A stretch of 64,000 nt of DNA. It comes from Acinetobacter sp. ANC 4862 (lineage in GTDB: Bacteria > Pseudomonadota > Gammaproteobacteria > Pseudomonadales > Moraxellaceae). The stretch's first letter is position 1. Each line of letters begins with the position of its first letter. The position numbers were made by a program, and so were the translations under genes. This document shows, piece after piece, positions 52,145 to 59,881 of the stretch. Under the pieces are notes generated by a model. That model worked only from the letters and a program-made list of their open reading frames with translations, was not told where the DNA came from and searched no databases. The stretch spans positions 1 through 64,000 of the forward strand of contig NZ_SJXH01000010.1 of assembly GCF_004336635.1 (NCBI RefSeq), written 5' to 3'.

Positions 52145-52163
52145 AAGAAATGAGGGATTTTGT

Positions 52164-52907
52164 ATGACCACTATTAGCGACCGTATAATTCAAAGAATGA
52201 AAGAGCTTGGTCTTCGACAAACTGCAATAATTGAAGCAACAGGGGCCACAAAAGGGGCTGTATCCAAATGGGTGGCTGGAACAAATACACCTAAGGCAGA
52301 ATTCTTGCCGGCATTAGCAGCTGTATTAAAAACATCTCAGAACTGGTTGCTTACAGGTGAAGAAGAAAAACTCTTCAATAATTTCAATATGCAAGAATTT
52401 ATGAATAAGCATAATTTGACTAGCAAAGGTGATGTTTCATTTGATGTTGATGAAGCACATAAGCCAACTGTTATTGATTATGAAACAGAGAATGGGTTTA
52501 TTTGGATTGATGTCGTGGAAGCTAATTTTTCTTGTGGTGTTGGTGAATCTGTAGAATTTCATTTTGATGTTATTAACGGGAAATTCCCATTTACACCGTC
52601 ATTCTTTCAGAGGAAGCATGTTGATCCAAGCTGCATGAGAATCATTAAAGCCAAGGGTGATAGCATGACTGACTTTATTCATGATGGCGATCTAGTGGGT
52701 ATTGATATTTCTAAAACTGAAATTGTAGATGGTGGAATTTATGCTGTTTATTTTGAGGGTGAAGGAATGATTAAGCAGATATTCAAGGAGGAAGGAGGAA
52801 AGCTCACCCTGCATAGCTTAAATTTAAAATATAGAGATCGTGAAGTATCAGAGCAAAACGGCTTAAATTTTAAAGTTATGGGTCGTCAATTTTGGCGAGC
52901 TGGATGA
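52164..52907 (+). CDS. cI: CI-type repressor with S24 peptidase domain
   Basis: 247 residues. HTH near 15-40 (GLRQTAIIEATGATKGAVSK with WVAGTNTP), a linker, and a LexA-type autoprotease domain: catalytic Ser167 in KGDSMTDF, Lys204 in EGMIKQIF, and a Cys124-Gly125 cleavage site in FSCGVGE, the P22-type variant of Ala-Gly. RecA-stimulated self-cleavage should induce the prophage. GAGGG lies eight bases before the ATG. Confidence 0.9.
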   Translation: MTTISDRIIQRMKELGLRQTAIIEATGATKGAVSKWVAGTNTPKAEFLPALAAVLKTSQNWLLTGEEEKLFNNFNMQEFMNKHNLTSKGDVSFDVDEAHKPTVIDYETENGFIWIDVVEANFSCGVGESVEFHFDVINGKFPFTPSFFQRKHVDPSCMRIIKAKGDSMTDFIHDGDLVGIDISKTEIVDGGIYAVYFEGEGMIKQIFKEEGGKLTLHSLNLKYRDREVSEQNGLNFKVMGRQFWRAG

Positions 52908-52931
52908 GAATACTCGCAGAAGGAAAACATA

Positions 52932-53234
52932 ATGATTGCAACACTTAATAAATCCAAAACTGCTCTAACGATTAATCGTCAAGAATTTAAATTAGCATTA
53001 GATAAAATTGGCGCAGGAATTGATAAACAAATAGCCTCGCTTAAAAAAGCCAAACAAAGCTATGACGCTGCGGAAATGGCACGTGAGGTCATTAGTGAAG
53101 CAAATATCTTTGAAGCTATTATTGAAGGCTTTAACGAAGCAGAAGGCACTAATCTAAAGTTGACCGACATAACTAATATTGAGGCAGCACAAGGATGGTT
53201 AGATGAATTTTTAGAAAAGTATTCTGAGTTATAA
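52932..53234 (+). CDS. Hypothetical protein, 100 aa, in the cI operon
   Basis: 100 residues, helical and charged (FKLALDKIGAGIDKQIASLK, then EAAQGWLDEFLEKYSEL). It follows cI by 24 bases with GAAGGA before the ATG, and so is likely expressed in the lysogen. No family recognised. A regulator or toxin-antitoxin part is conceivable. Confidence 0.5.
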   Translation: MIATLNKSKTALTINRQEFKLALDKIGAGIDKQIASLKKAKQSYDAAEMAREVISEANIFEAIIEGFNEAEGTNLKLTDITNIEAAQGWLDEFLEKYSEL

Positions 53235-53363
53235 ACCCCCAAATCATTTTTTTGTTGGCTAGATAAATAAAACTGCGAACCCGACGCGACTTGAATTTAT
53301 TTAGGCTGTATCGAGTTGTTTTAAAAGTAAATCACCCGTAATTTGAGTGCTGTGGTGTTATGA

Positions 53364-53579
53364 ATGCAAACAATTGAAATAAATTCCCGCAAGATCAGCC
53401 GTGTGCTTTATCAATGGCTTTTATTAACAGTTGAGCTTAAGACAGGTGAAAAATTCATATACAGGCTTCTTGAAGCAAGTACGTTTACTAAGTTTATTGA
53501 TGCGCCTGATAGGGATAAATTTTATAGAAACAACATAGAAGCCAATAAGGAATTTAAGAGAATTCAACTTTTTGGGTGA
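53364..53579 (+). CDS. KTSC-like small protein
   Basis: 71 residues. ISRVLYQWLLLTVELKTGEK and FIYRLLEASTFTKFIDAPDR, FYRNNIEANKEF follow the pattern of the KTSC domain (small proteins linked with lysyl-tRNA synthetase-like or toxin contexts). Unassigned function. A weak ribosome-binding site. Confidence 0.45.
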   Translation: MQTIEINSRKISRVLYQWLLLTVELKTGEKFIYRLLEASTFTKFIDAPDRDKFYRNNIEANKEFKRIQLFG

Positions 53580-53698
53580 TTGGATTTATGAAAAATCATC
53601 AGATCGGAAGTGGTTAATAGCTTATTAAAATGGTCCTTAAAATATAAGCTACCATTTGATTTATAAATTTTAAAATTAGTTATTTGAAGGGTGTTCTA

Positions 53699-55510
53699 GT
53701 GAAATTAAAAAAAGTTGTGTTTGGCAATTCTGGGTTTAGAAATTTAGTTGATTTAACCATAGATATAGCTCCGAGAATAACAGTTATTGCTGGGCACAAT
53801 GGGATTGGAAAATCTACAATTTTAGGACTAATCGCAAATGGCTCTGAATATACAAATCATAAGACACTACTAAATAAAGCCTTTCGAGCAGACTTTAGTG
53901 AACTTTTTTTCTTAGATTATAATTATGATTTTGCAAATAGAAAGGAAGGGGCTTCTAGCGCAGACTTAGTATATGATATTAAAAATGTCGAAGTTATAAA
54001 AGAGTGCTCTGTCTCAGGCTCACATAAAAAATTAATACAGAAAAAAAATCTAAAGAAATTTATGGTAAAAGCTGATGAAAGTACTCTAACTGAAAATCAG
54101 CAATCTTATCTTAATGGCGAAAATTTATATATCTATAGAATGAGAGTTATACCGCGAATCAAAAATAAAATTGAGAAGGAATTTTTGGAAATTAATGAAA
54201 TAGGTGGCGCTTCAAAAATTAAAATACCTACATTATATTTAGGAATGAGTCGAATTAGTCCCATTGGAGAGTTTGATTGGTCTGATATACAACACAAAAT
54301 AACCACTATAGATCAAGAAAGTATTGATTTTATTTATGATTTTTTTAATTCAGTAATACCCTTTAATTTAGAATCAGAAAAAAATATATATACGCATTCT
54401 TTTTCGAACAATAACAATAAACAATCACTCGTTCCCGAGTTTGGGCATTCATCACTTTCAATATCCTTAGGGCAGGATTCTCTTAGCTCTCTTGCTACTG
54501 CATTAGCATCATTTAATAATTTAAAAAACAATTTAGGTGATGATTACAATGGGGGCATTTTAGTAATTGATGAAATAGAAGCAGGACTACACCCTAGAGC
54601 TCAGAAAAATTTAATTCGTACATTAAAAAATTTTGCAGATATTCTGAAACTTCAAATTATTGTAACCAGTCATTCATTGACAATAATAAAAGAAATCATA
54701 GATGAAAGTATTGCTAAGCAATATAGAGTAGACGATATAGTTTATCTAATCGACACCAATATACCTAAGGTTATGCAGAAATCATCTTACTTAAAAATTA
54801 AGAATGATATGCTTTTGGAATCTTCTAAAATTGCCGCTGCTAATTTAGAATCGGTTCCATTGCCAACTGAAGTTTATGTTTATTTTGAAGATTTAGAAGC
54901 TTTAGATTTTTTTAAGGGCATTCTTTCTAGTCAGAAAATAACAGATAATTTTAGCTATTTTGGAAATAAATTAAATTTTGTGCCAGCAAAACTAGGTTGT
55001 CATAATTTACTAGCAATGAATAAAACACCTCATTTTCAAAAATCTTTAATAATATTAGATGCAGATATGTATGATGGTAATAGCAAAAATATGAAGGAAT
55101 CATTGTTAAGTGCTAACAATGTTGTTTTATTACCAGTTAATAATCAAAATTCTCAATATTTCGGCATGCCACCCGATAAAATAATTTACTCATATTTATT
55201 AGAGAAATTTATTAATATGAAATCTAATAGAGATTTTTGGCAAAATAAAACTCCCGACTTATTTAGTACTAATTATTATTTAGAAAATATTAAAGACTTA
55301 AATAAATTTTATACAAGTAATTACGTGCCTCTACCAACTACCGTTGACGATGTAAAAAAAATTGACCGAAAGGCAATGAAGAGTTGGTACAATGGTGTGC
55401 AGGAAGATCTCATAACAAATAATATCTTTTCTTTATGGGCTTCTGAAAATGAAGAAGAATGCGATATTTTTCTTTCAAATATTGTTTCAGCAAATAGTAG
55501 TATCAAATGA
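53699..55510 (+). CDS. ATPase-TOPRIM nuclease, OLD/PARIS-like
   Basis: About 603 residues from GTG 53699 (GAAGGGTG five bases upstream; TTG 53684 is a poorer start). ABC-type ATPase half: Walker A GHNGIGKST at 32-40, signature-like SISLGQDSL near 255, Walker B GGILVIDEIEAGLHP near 285 and a H-loop VTSHS near 325. The C-terminal half (about 390-600) carries TOPRIM-like acidic residues: Glu in VYVYFEDLEALDFF (near 395) and DxD in LIILDADMYDG (near 453). Resembles OLD-family nucleases or a single-chain AriA-AriB (PARIS). Overlaps the methylase start (ATGA). AT-rich compared with the structural genes. Confidence 0.72.
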   Translation: MKLKKVVFGNSGFRNLVDLTIDIAPRITVIAGHNGIGKSTILGLIANGSEYTNHKTLLNKAFRADFSELFFLDYNYDFANRKEGASSADLVYDIKNVEVIKECSVSGSHKKLIQKKNLKKFMVKADESTLTENQQSYLNGENLYIYRMRVIPRIKNKIEKEFLEINEIGGASKIKIPTLYLGMSRISPIGEFDWSDIQHKITTIDQESIDFIYDFFNSVIPFNLESEKNIYTHSFSNNNNKQSLVPEFGHSSLSISLGQDSLSSLATALASFNNLKNNLGDDYNGGILVIDEIEAGLHPRAQKNLIRTLKNFADILKLQIIVTSHSLTIIKEIIDESIAKQYRVDDIVYLIDTNIPKVMQKSSYLKIKNDMLLESSKIAAANLESVPLPTEVYVYFEDLEALDFFKGILSSQKITDNFSYFGNKLNFVPAKLGCHNLLAMNKTPHFQKSLIILDADMYDGNSKNMKESLLSANNVVLLPVNNQNSQYFGMPPDKIIYSYLLEKFINMKSNRDFWQNKTPDLFSTNYYLENIKDLNKFYTSNYVPLPTTVDDVKKIDRKAMKSWYNGVQEDLITNNIFSLWASENEEECDIFLSNIVSANSSIK

Positions 55511-56388
55511 ACTTCAATACCCCTCTTCGTTATCCCGGTGGAAAAGGTAAATTTGCTCCATTTGTTAAAGACTTAATGGAGGCTAATATTCTTACAGGTG
55601 ACTATCTCGAACCATATGCGGGAGGGTCAGGCGTAGCTCTAGATTTGCTTTTTAATGGACATTGTAAAAACATTCATATAAATGACTTTGATATAGCTGT
55701 ATTCAATTTTTGGAAATCTGTTACTGAAAACACTGAATGCTTTCTTAAGCTAGTAAATGACACACAAATTACTATTGATGAATGGCATAAGCAAAAAACT
55801 ATCTTAGCGAAACCTGAAGATCATGATCAACTTGAACATGGATTTGCTACTTTTTTCTTAAACCGAACAAACCGTTCTGGAATTTTAAAAGGTGGTGTTA
55901 TTGGTGGTAAGAACCAAAATGGCAACTATAAATTGGATGCGCGTTATCATAAAGAAAACCTGTCAAAAAGAATTGAAAAAATTGGTGAATATAAAGATCG
56001 TATCAAAGTTTACAATCTTGATGCTTTAGAGCTTTTAAACCAAGTAGACTCCTTATTACCCCCAGATTCACTTATCTATTTAGATCCTCCTTACTATGTT
56101 AAGGGCCAAGGTCTATATCGAAATTTCTACCTACATGACGATCATGTTCAAATTCGGAATGCATTGGATGAAGTGAAAACAAAATGGATTGTTTCTTATG
56201 ATAACTGTCCTGAAATTAAAGAAATATATAGGGGTTATCGACAAGTTGATTATGCTTTAAATTATAGTGCCTACTACAAAGTTAAGGGTTCGGAGGTCAT
56301 GATTTATTGTGATTCGATTGAGCCTGTAAGAATTCCAACAGCCAATACACAACCAGAATTAGATTTTAATATTGAATCAATATCTTAA
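55507..56388 (+). CDS. Dam-type DNA adenine methylase (D12 class)
   Basis: 293 residues. FNTPLRYPGGKGKFAPFVKD at the start, EPYAGGSGVALDLLF (SAM-binding) near residue 36, HINDFDIAVFNFW and catalytic IYLDPPYYVKGQG near 195 match class alpha N6-adenine methylases related to Dam. The specificity is not readable, GATC being typical. Four-base overlap with the ATPase-TOPRIM gene suggests a functional pair: protection of phage or host DNA from the nuclease. An anti-restriction role is the alternative. Confidence 0.85.
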   Translation: MNFNTPLRYPGGKGKFAPFVKDLMEANILTGDYLEPYAGGSGVALDLLFNGHCKNIHINDFDIAVFNFWKSVTENTECFLKLVNDTQITIDEWHKQKTILAKPEDHDQLEHGFATFFLNRTNRSGILKGGVIGGKNQNGNYKLDARYHKENLSKRIEKIGEYKDRIKVYNLDALELLNQVDSLLPPDSLIYLDPPYYVKGQGLYRNFYLHDDHVQIRNALDEVKTKWIVSYDNCPEIKEIYRGYRQVDYALNYSAYYKVKGSEVMIYCDSIEPVRIPTANTQPELDFNIESIS

Positions 56389-56398
56389 ATTATATTGC

Positions 56399-56420
56399 CC
56401 CACCCCAGCGGTGGGTTTTC
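56399..56420 (+). terminator. Terminator after the methylase
   Basis: CCCACC-ccagc-GGTGGG followed by a T-rich run; it closes the cI-ATPase-methylase transcript. Confidence 0.75.
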
Positions 56421-56473
56421 TTTTATCAATTTTCCTTTATAATTCCTGATCAAATAACAATAAAACTTTAACC

Positions 56474-56830
56474 ATGAAAACAAAAATTCTCACAACCACC
56501 CTATTTCTTATCATTCTTGCTGGCTGCGATAACCAATCAAAAGTAGCCGAAGTACCCAATTCAGAGGAAACAGACTCATCAATAGCAAACGTCCAATTTG
56601 AAAAATCTGATAAACGGATTAGTAGATTTCTAGATCAACTCGACGATCCCAACACCACACAAGAGGCTCGTATTCAGATCTTATGTAAAGACTACCCTGT
56701 AGAGTACAAAACCAATTACATGCCATCGCTATTGAGGCTATCACCAGGTGAATACACAGAAAGTACATTGATAAAGGATTTAGATATAGCATTGGATTAC
56801 TATAAGAAAAAAGACAATATTCAGTGCTAA
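56474..56830 (+). CDS. Lipoprotein, lysogenic-conversion candidate
   Basis: 118 residues with a lipoprotein signal (MKTKILTTTLFLIILAGC, Cys18) and a helical C-terminal part with two cysteines (QILCKDYPVEYKTNYMPSLL). It should be lipid-anchored in the envelope. Own terminator downstream, weak ribosome-binding site. Function unknown; superinfection exclusion is possible. Confidence 0.6.
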   Translation: MKTKILTTTLFLIILAGCDNQSKVAEVPNSEETDSSIANVQFEKSDKRISRFLDQLDDPNTTQEARIQILCKDYPVEYKTNYMPSLLRLSPGEYTESTLIKDLDIALDYYKKKDNIQC

Positions 56831-56846
56831 GTAAAACGAATTAATA

Positions 56847-56870
56847 GCCCATCCAGTGTGGGTTTTTTTT
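56847..56870 (+). terminator. Terminator after the lipoprotein gene
   Basis: CCCA/TGGG core with a CAcagtGTG-like extension and a run of eight T. Confidence 0.65.
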
Positions 56871-56915
56871 ATATAAAATAAACAATAAAGGTGTATATAA
56901 AACAACCTTACCAAC

Positions 56916-56921
56916 TATAAT
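56916..56921 (+). promoter_or_regulatory. Candidate -10 box of the tiny hydrophobic peptide gene
   Basis: TATAAT lies 30 bases before the ATG at 56951. No good -35 element is seen; the transcript would run about 150 bases to the terminator at 57040-57072. Confidence 0.35.
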
Positions 56922-56950
56922 TTAACCTTGTGCCGTATTTACCTTAAATT

Positions 56951-57028
56951 ATGATCACACTCATCTCCTTGTTAGTAGTTAATGTCACAGCAATCATTGC
57001 AACAGTAGTATTCATCAGCAAAAAATAA
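56951..57028 (+). CDS. Tiny hydrophobic peptide, 25 residues
   Basis: A single membrane-spanning peptide (MITLISLLVVNVTAI then IATVVFISKK), boxed in by terminators on both sides (56847-56870 and 57040-57072). Size and composition resemble type I toxin peptides of the Ldr/TisB class or a small membrane regulator. The ribosome-binding site is poor, as often in translationally repressed toxins. Antisense RNA not identified. Confidence 0.4.
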   Translation: MITLISLLVVNVTAIIATVVFISKK

Positions 57029-57039
57029 AGAATCTTTAA

Positions 57040-57072
57040 AAGAAAACCCATCCCTGTGATGGGTTTTCTTTT
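57040..57072 (+). terminator. Strong terminator after the hydrophobic peptide
   Basis: AAGAAAACCCATC-cctgt-GATGGGTTTTCTT, a 13-bp perfect stem followed by T. It isolates the upstream unit from the recombination operon promoter. Confidence 0.85.
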
Positions 57073-57090
57073 GTCTATTAAAGCATAAAA

Positions 57091-57161
57091 GTTTCCCAAT
57101 ATAAAAATAAGTTTCTTTTAATAAACTTTTTCATTGACAATAAAGTTTCCTTTGGTAAACT
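57091..57161 (+). promoter_or_regulatory. Second repressor-operator cluster and early promoter
   Basis: GTTTCTTTTAATAAAC (57111-57126) and GTTTCCTTTGGTAAAC (57145-57160) match the cro/cI operators; a degenerate copy begins at 57091. TTGACA (57134-57139) and TAAACT (57156-57161), 16 bases apart, form the promoter of the rightward recombination operon, with the second operator covering the -10. CI binding should silence it. Confidence 0.75.
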
Positions 57162-57179
57162 AAATCTCGTAAACAAACA

Positions 57180-57214
57180 AAAAGCACACCGACCTGAGAA
57201 TCAAATGTGCTTTT
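57180..57214 (+). promoter_or_regulatory. Leader hairpin of the recombination operon
   Basis: AAAAGCACA pairs with TGTGCTTTT across a 17-base loop in the leader, just before the ribosome-binding site at 57225. It could be an antitermination or attenuator element. Confidence 0.5.
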
Positions 57215-57233
57215 GCTAACTAGCGAGGTAAGT

Positions 57234-57515
57234 ATGAATCAAATCCCATCCCATAGTCAAACCCCTGAGTTTGACACTAACAAAAGTCAAACGACTTCTG
57301 TTTTGTTTCAGCATCCGACCGCTTCTGAAATGCGCCCTTCTTTTGGTGCTAAAGCTAAAGCAGTTTTCAAAGAAGTAATGGCTGTTTCTCTAATCGTTGG
57401 TACTGCTGCATCAACAGTAGTAACAGTCCGTAGTTGTTCAAACGAGGTAGATCGTCAAGAACAAGCTGCTCTTAAACACCAGTTGCAGTTTTCCGCTAAT
57501 GGAGGGACTCGCTAA
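57234..57515 (+). CDS. Membrane-associated early protein
   Basis: 93 residues from ATG 57234, with GAGGT five bases upstream; the longer frame is rejected. A polar N-terminus, one hydrophobic segment (about 48-63, KEVMAVSLIVGTAASTVVTV) and a Gln/Lys-rich tail. Function unknown. First gene of the CI-controlled recombination operon; stop overlaps the next start (TAATG). Confidence 0.55.
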   Translation: MNQIPSHSQTPEFDTNKSQTTSVLFQHPTASEMRPSFGAKAKAVFKEVMAVSLIVGTAASTVVTVRSCSNEVDRQEQAALKHQLQFSANGGTR

Positions 57516-57844
57516 TGACGACTTCTACTCAAAAATTCGCTGAATACCTTGGTGGCTATGAGCAAGACAGCATTTCTATGCGTCTTGGCCACACTGTTTA
57601 TGTTGAACAAGGTAAAGACATCTTTGCTGAAGACCGTAAAACCGGTGAACTTCATAAAGTAACTCTGGAAGAACAAGTTGCTAAGCCTTGGATCCGCCAA
57701 AACTTCGACCGTGAACGCGCATTCCAACGTCGTAAAGCTTTAGCGATTGGTTTGCAAAGTACACATATTCCATCGTATGAGCGTAAAGCATTTAACCGTG
57801 CCAAAGGTACGCATGGTTGGTCTAACACACGTGGCTGGAACTAA
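57515..57844 (+). CDS. Hypothetical early protein, 109 aa
   Basis: 109 residues. Basic and aromatic-rich C-terminus (RKALAIGLQSTHIPSYERKA, GTHGWSNTRGW); no signal or membrane segment. Overlaps the previous gene by one base and precedes the Sak4-like gene by 11. Unknown family; a nucleic-acid binding or recombination helper is possible. Confidence 0.5.
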   Translation: MTTSTQKFAEYLGGYEQDSISMRLGHTVYVEQGKDIFAEDRKTGELHKVTLEEQVAKPWIRQNFDRERAFQRRKALAIGLQSTHIPSYERKAFNRAKGTHGWSNTRGWN

Positions 57845-57855
57845 GGGGAAATATC

Positions 57856-59013
57856 ATGAGTTTAAATATTATTCCGGCTGATCAGGCTTTATTGGTCAAA
57901 GCAATCATTGTTTACCTTTACGCTGATCCAGGCTTGGGTAAAACATCAATTGGTTTCACTGGTGACAAAGCTATTTCATTCGACTTTGATAAAGGCTCGC
58001 ATCGTACTGGTGAGCTTAGACGCGGTGCTGTGGTTCAAGTCAATCAATGGGCTGATGTTGCAAACTTAACTGCAAGTGATCTTGAACCATATAACACCAT
58101 TGTTATTGATACCGTGGGTGCAATGCTTGAAAGCATTAAAACGCATCTCATGCTCAACAATACCAATAAACAGAAAGACGGTTCACTCAAATTAAAAGCC
58201 CAAGGCTTAGCAAACAATATCTTTAAGCAATACGTAAACAGCTTTATTGCTTCTGGAAAGGATGTGGTTTTTATTGCCCATGCATCTGAGGATCAGAGTG
58301 GCGATCAAGTGATTTATCGTCCTGATTTGGGTGGTAAGAATCGTAATGAGCTTTACCGTATTGCAGACATCATGGGTTATTTAACCACTGTAACTACCGG
58401 TGAAGGTAAAAATGCTCGTGTAATTAGCTTTAGTCCATGTCCTACGCATCATGCAAAAAATGCTGGTGATTTGGGTCTTAAGATTATCAACGACAAAGGT
58501 GTTGAGGTTCAGACGGGTGAAGTTTGGGTGCCAGATCTCAAGACTAATCCAAGTTTTTTGGCTGATCTAATAAAACAAGCCAAAGACCACATCAACACAC
58601 TTACACCTGATCAGCTTGCAACTATGAAGGCTCAAGAAGATTTAGAGAACTGGGAACAAAGCTGCTCTGAAATCCAACACGCGGGTGATTTAACACAGCT
58701 CACTGAGTCATTAGATAAGTCACATATTTATTATCAATCTATGCGTCAAATCATGCTTAAAAAGGCGAAAGAACTAGGTTTCACTTTTGACATTAATTCC
58801 AGTCGCTGGATTAATCCTGCTGAATTTTTCGGTATTACCAATGTTCAACGCAATGAACTTCAAGAGCTACTTACTCAAGCAAATCTAGATGTTATGAGTT
58901 TCTGTGAGAATCAAGGTATTGACAGCCTAATGGCAATTGAAGCGGCAAAATTTAACGATGTGAAAGCTTACATCATCAACACAACTCAAGGACAGGGAGA
59001 AATAATCGCATGA
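57856..59013 (+). CDS. Sak4-like RecA-fold ATPase
   Basis: 385 residues. Walker A YADPGLGKTSIGFTG near residue 22, Walker B-like NTIVIDTVGAML near 80, and a VVFIAHASEDQ segment near 135 fit the AAA_24/Sak4 family of phage single-strand annealing proteins with RecA fold. Probably pairs complementary single strands in phage recombination, with the exonuclease encoded next (ATGA overlap). The C-terminal 150 residues are specific. AAGGGG before the ATG. Confidence 0.78.
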   Translation: MSLNIIPADQALLVKAIIVYLYADPGLGKTSIGFTGDKAISFDFDKGSHRTGELRRGAVVQVNQWADVANLTASDLEPYNTIVIDTVGAMLESIKTHLMLNNTNKQKDGSLKLKAQGLANNIFKQYVNSFIASGKDVVFIAHASEDQSGDQVIYRPDLGGKNRNELYRIADIMGYLTTVTTGEGKNARVISFSPCPTHHAKNAGDLGLKIINDKGVEVQTGEVWVPDLKTNPSFLADLIKQAKDHINTLTPDQLATMKAQEDLENWEQSCSEIQHAGDLTQLTESLDKSHIYYQSMRQIMLKKAKELGFTFDINSSRWINPAEFFGITNVQRNELQELLTQANLDVMSFCENQGIDSLMAIEAAKFNDVKAYIINTTQGQGEIIA

Positions 59014-59693
59014 GCATGAATGCAATTATTTTGGATACTGAAACAAACACAATTAACGGCTATCCAATTGAGGTCTCTTACTCTCCTTGCACTTTTGCGC
59101 AGGGGGTACTTGAGGTAAATCATGAGCAAAACTTTGATGAATATTTTTCATGCCCTGAACCGATCTCAATGGGTGCTATGGCAGTTCATCACATCCTTGA
59201 GGCTGACCTTGTTGGTAAACCAAGCTTTGATACTTTCCGCTTACCCGAAGGTGTGACTTATATCATTGGCCACAACATTGATTATGACATTCAAGCAATC
59301 AAATTGTGTGATTCATCAATCGATGTAAAAGGCATTTGTACCCTTGCCCTTTCACGCATGGTTTGGCCTGACATGGAAACTCACAATTTAAGCGCTTTGT
59401 ACTACTTCATTATGGAAGACAAGGCCCTTGCACGCACTCATTTGCGAAAAGCTCATAACGCTAAATGGGATATCTATTTTACTGGTGTATTGCTTCAAGT
59501 GATTGTGGAAAAGTTAGGAATCAAAGATATCAACTCTCTTTTCCTTATGTCCGAAACCGCACGGATTCCTAAAAAGATCAGCTTTGGTAAACATAAAGGC
59601 ACAGCCATTAAAGACCTAGAACCTAGCTATGTATCTTGGTTACTTCGCCAGGATGAATTGGATCCGTATCTTCGCAAAGCATTAAAAGGATAA
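59010..59693 (+). CDS. DnaQ-like exonuclease with DUF3820-type tail
   Basis: 227 residues. DEDD-type exonuclease motifs: ILDTETN (residues 6-12), GHNIDYDIQAI near 91, and HNAKWDIYF near 150. The C-terminus (ISFGKHKGTAIKDLEPSYVS, WLLRQDELDP) is a DUF3820/quorum-like tail. Partner of the Sak4-like annealing protein. Start ATG 59010 overlaps its stop. Confidence 0.82.
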   Translation: MSMNAIILDTETNTINGYPIEVSYSPCTFAQGVLEVNHEQNFDEYFSCPEPISMGAMAVHHILEADLVGKPSFDTFRLPEGVTYIIGHNIDYDIQAIKLCDSSIDVKGICTLALSRMVWPDMETHNLSALYYFIMEDKALARTHLRKAHNAKWDIYFTGVLLQVIVEKLGIKDINSLFLMSETARIPKKISFGKHKGTAIKDLEPSYVSWLLRQDELDPYLRKALKG

Positions 59694-59698
59694 GAATA

Positions 59699-59881
59699 AT
59701 GAAAAAGTATGTTTGGTCATATAAAGCCACTGTTCACGGTGGCAAGGGGTTCATCAAAGGCCGTGTTGAAGCAGCTACTGGATTTGAAGCTGAACGCTTG
59801 GTGAAAGATGACAATTTAATGGTTGATTCGGTTGAAGTAAAACTCGTTCGTAATGCAAAAGTAAGTGAGGCGGTAGCATGA
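59699..59881 (+). CDS. Small early protein, 60 aa
   Basis: 60 residues, one beta-rich domain (YVWSYKATVHGGKGFIKGRV, EAATGFEAERLV) and a Lys/Arg-rich middle. No family. It starts five bases after the exonuclease stop and overlaps the next gene (ATGA). Confidence 0.55.
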   Translation: MKKYVWSYKATVHGGKGFIKGRVEAATGFEAERLVKDDNLMVDSVEVKLVRNAKVSEAVA

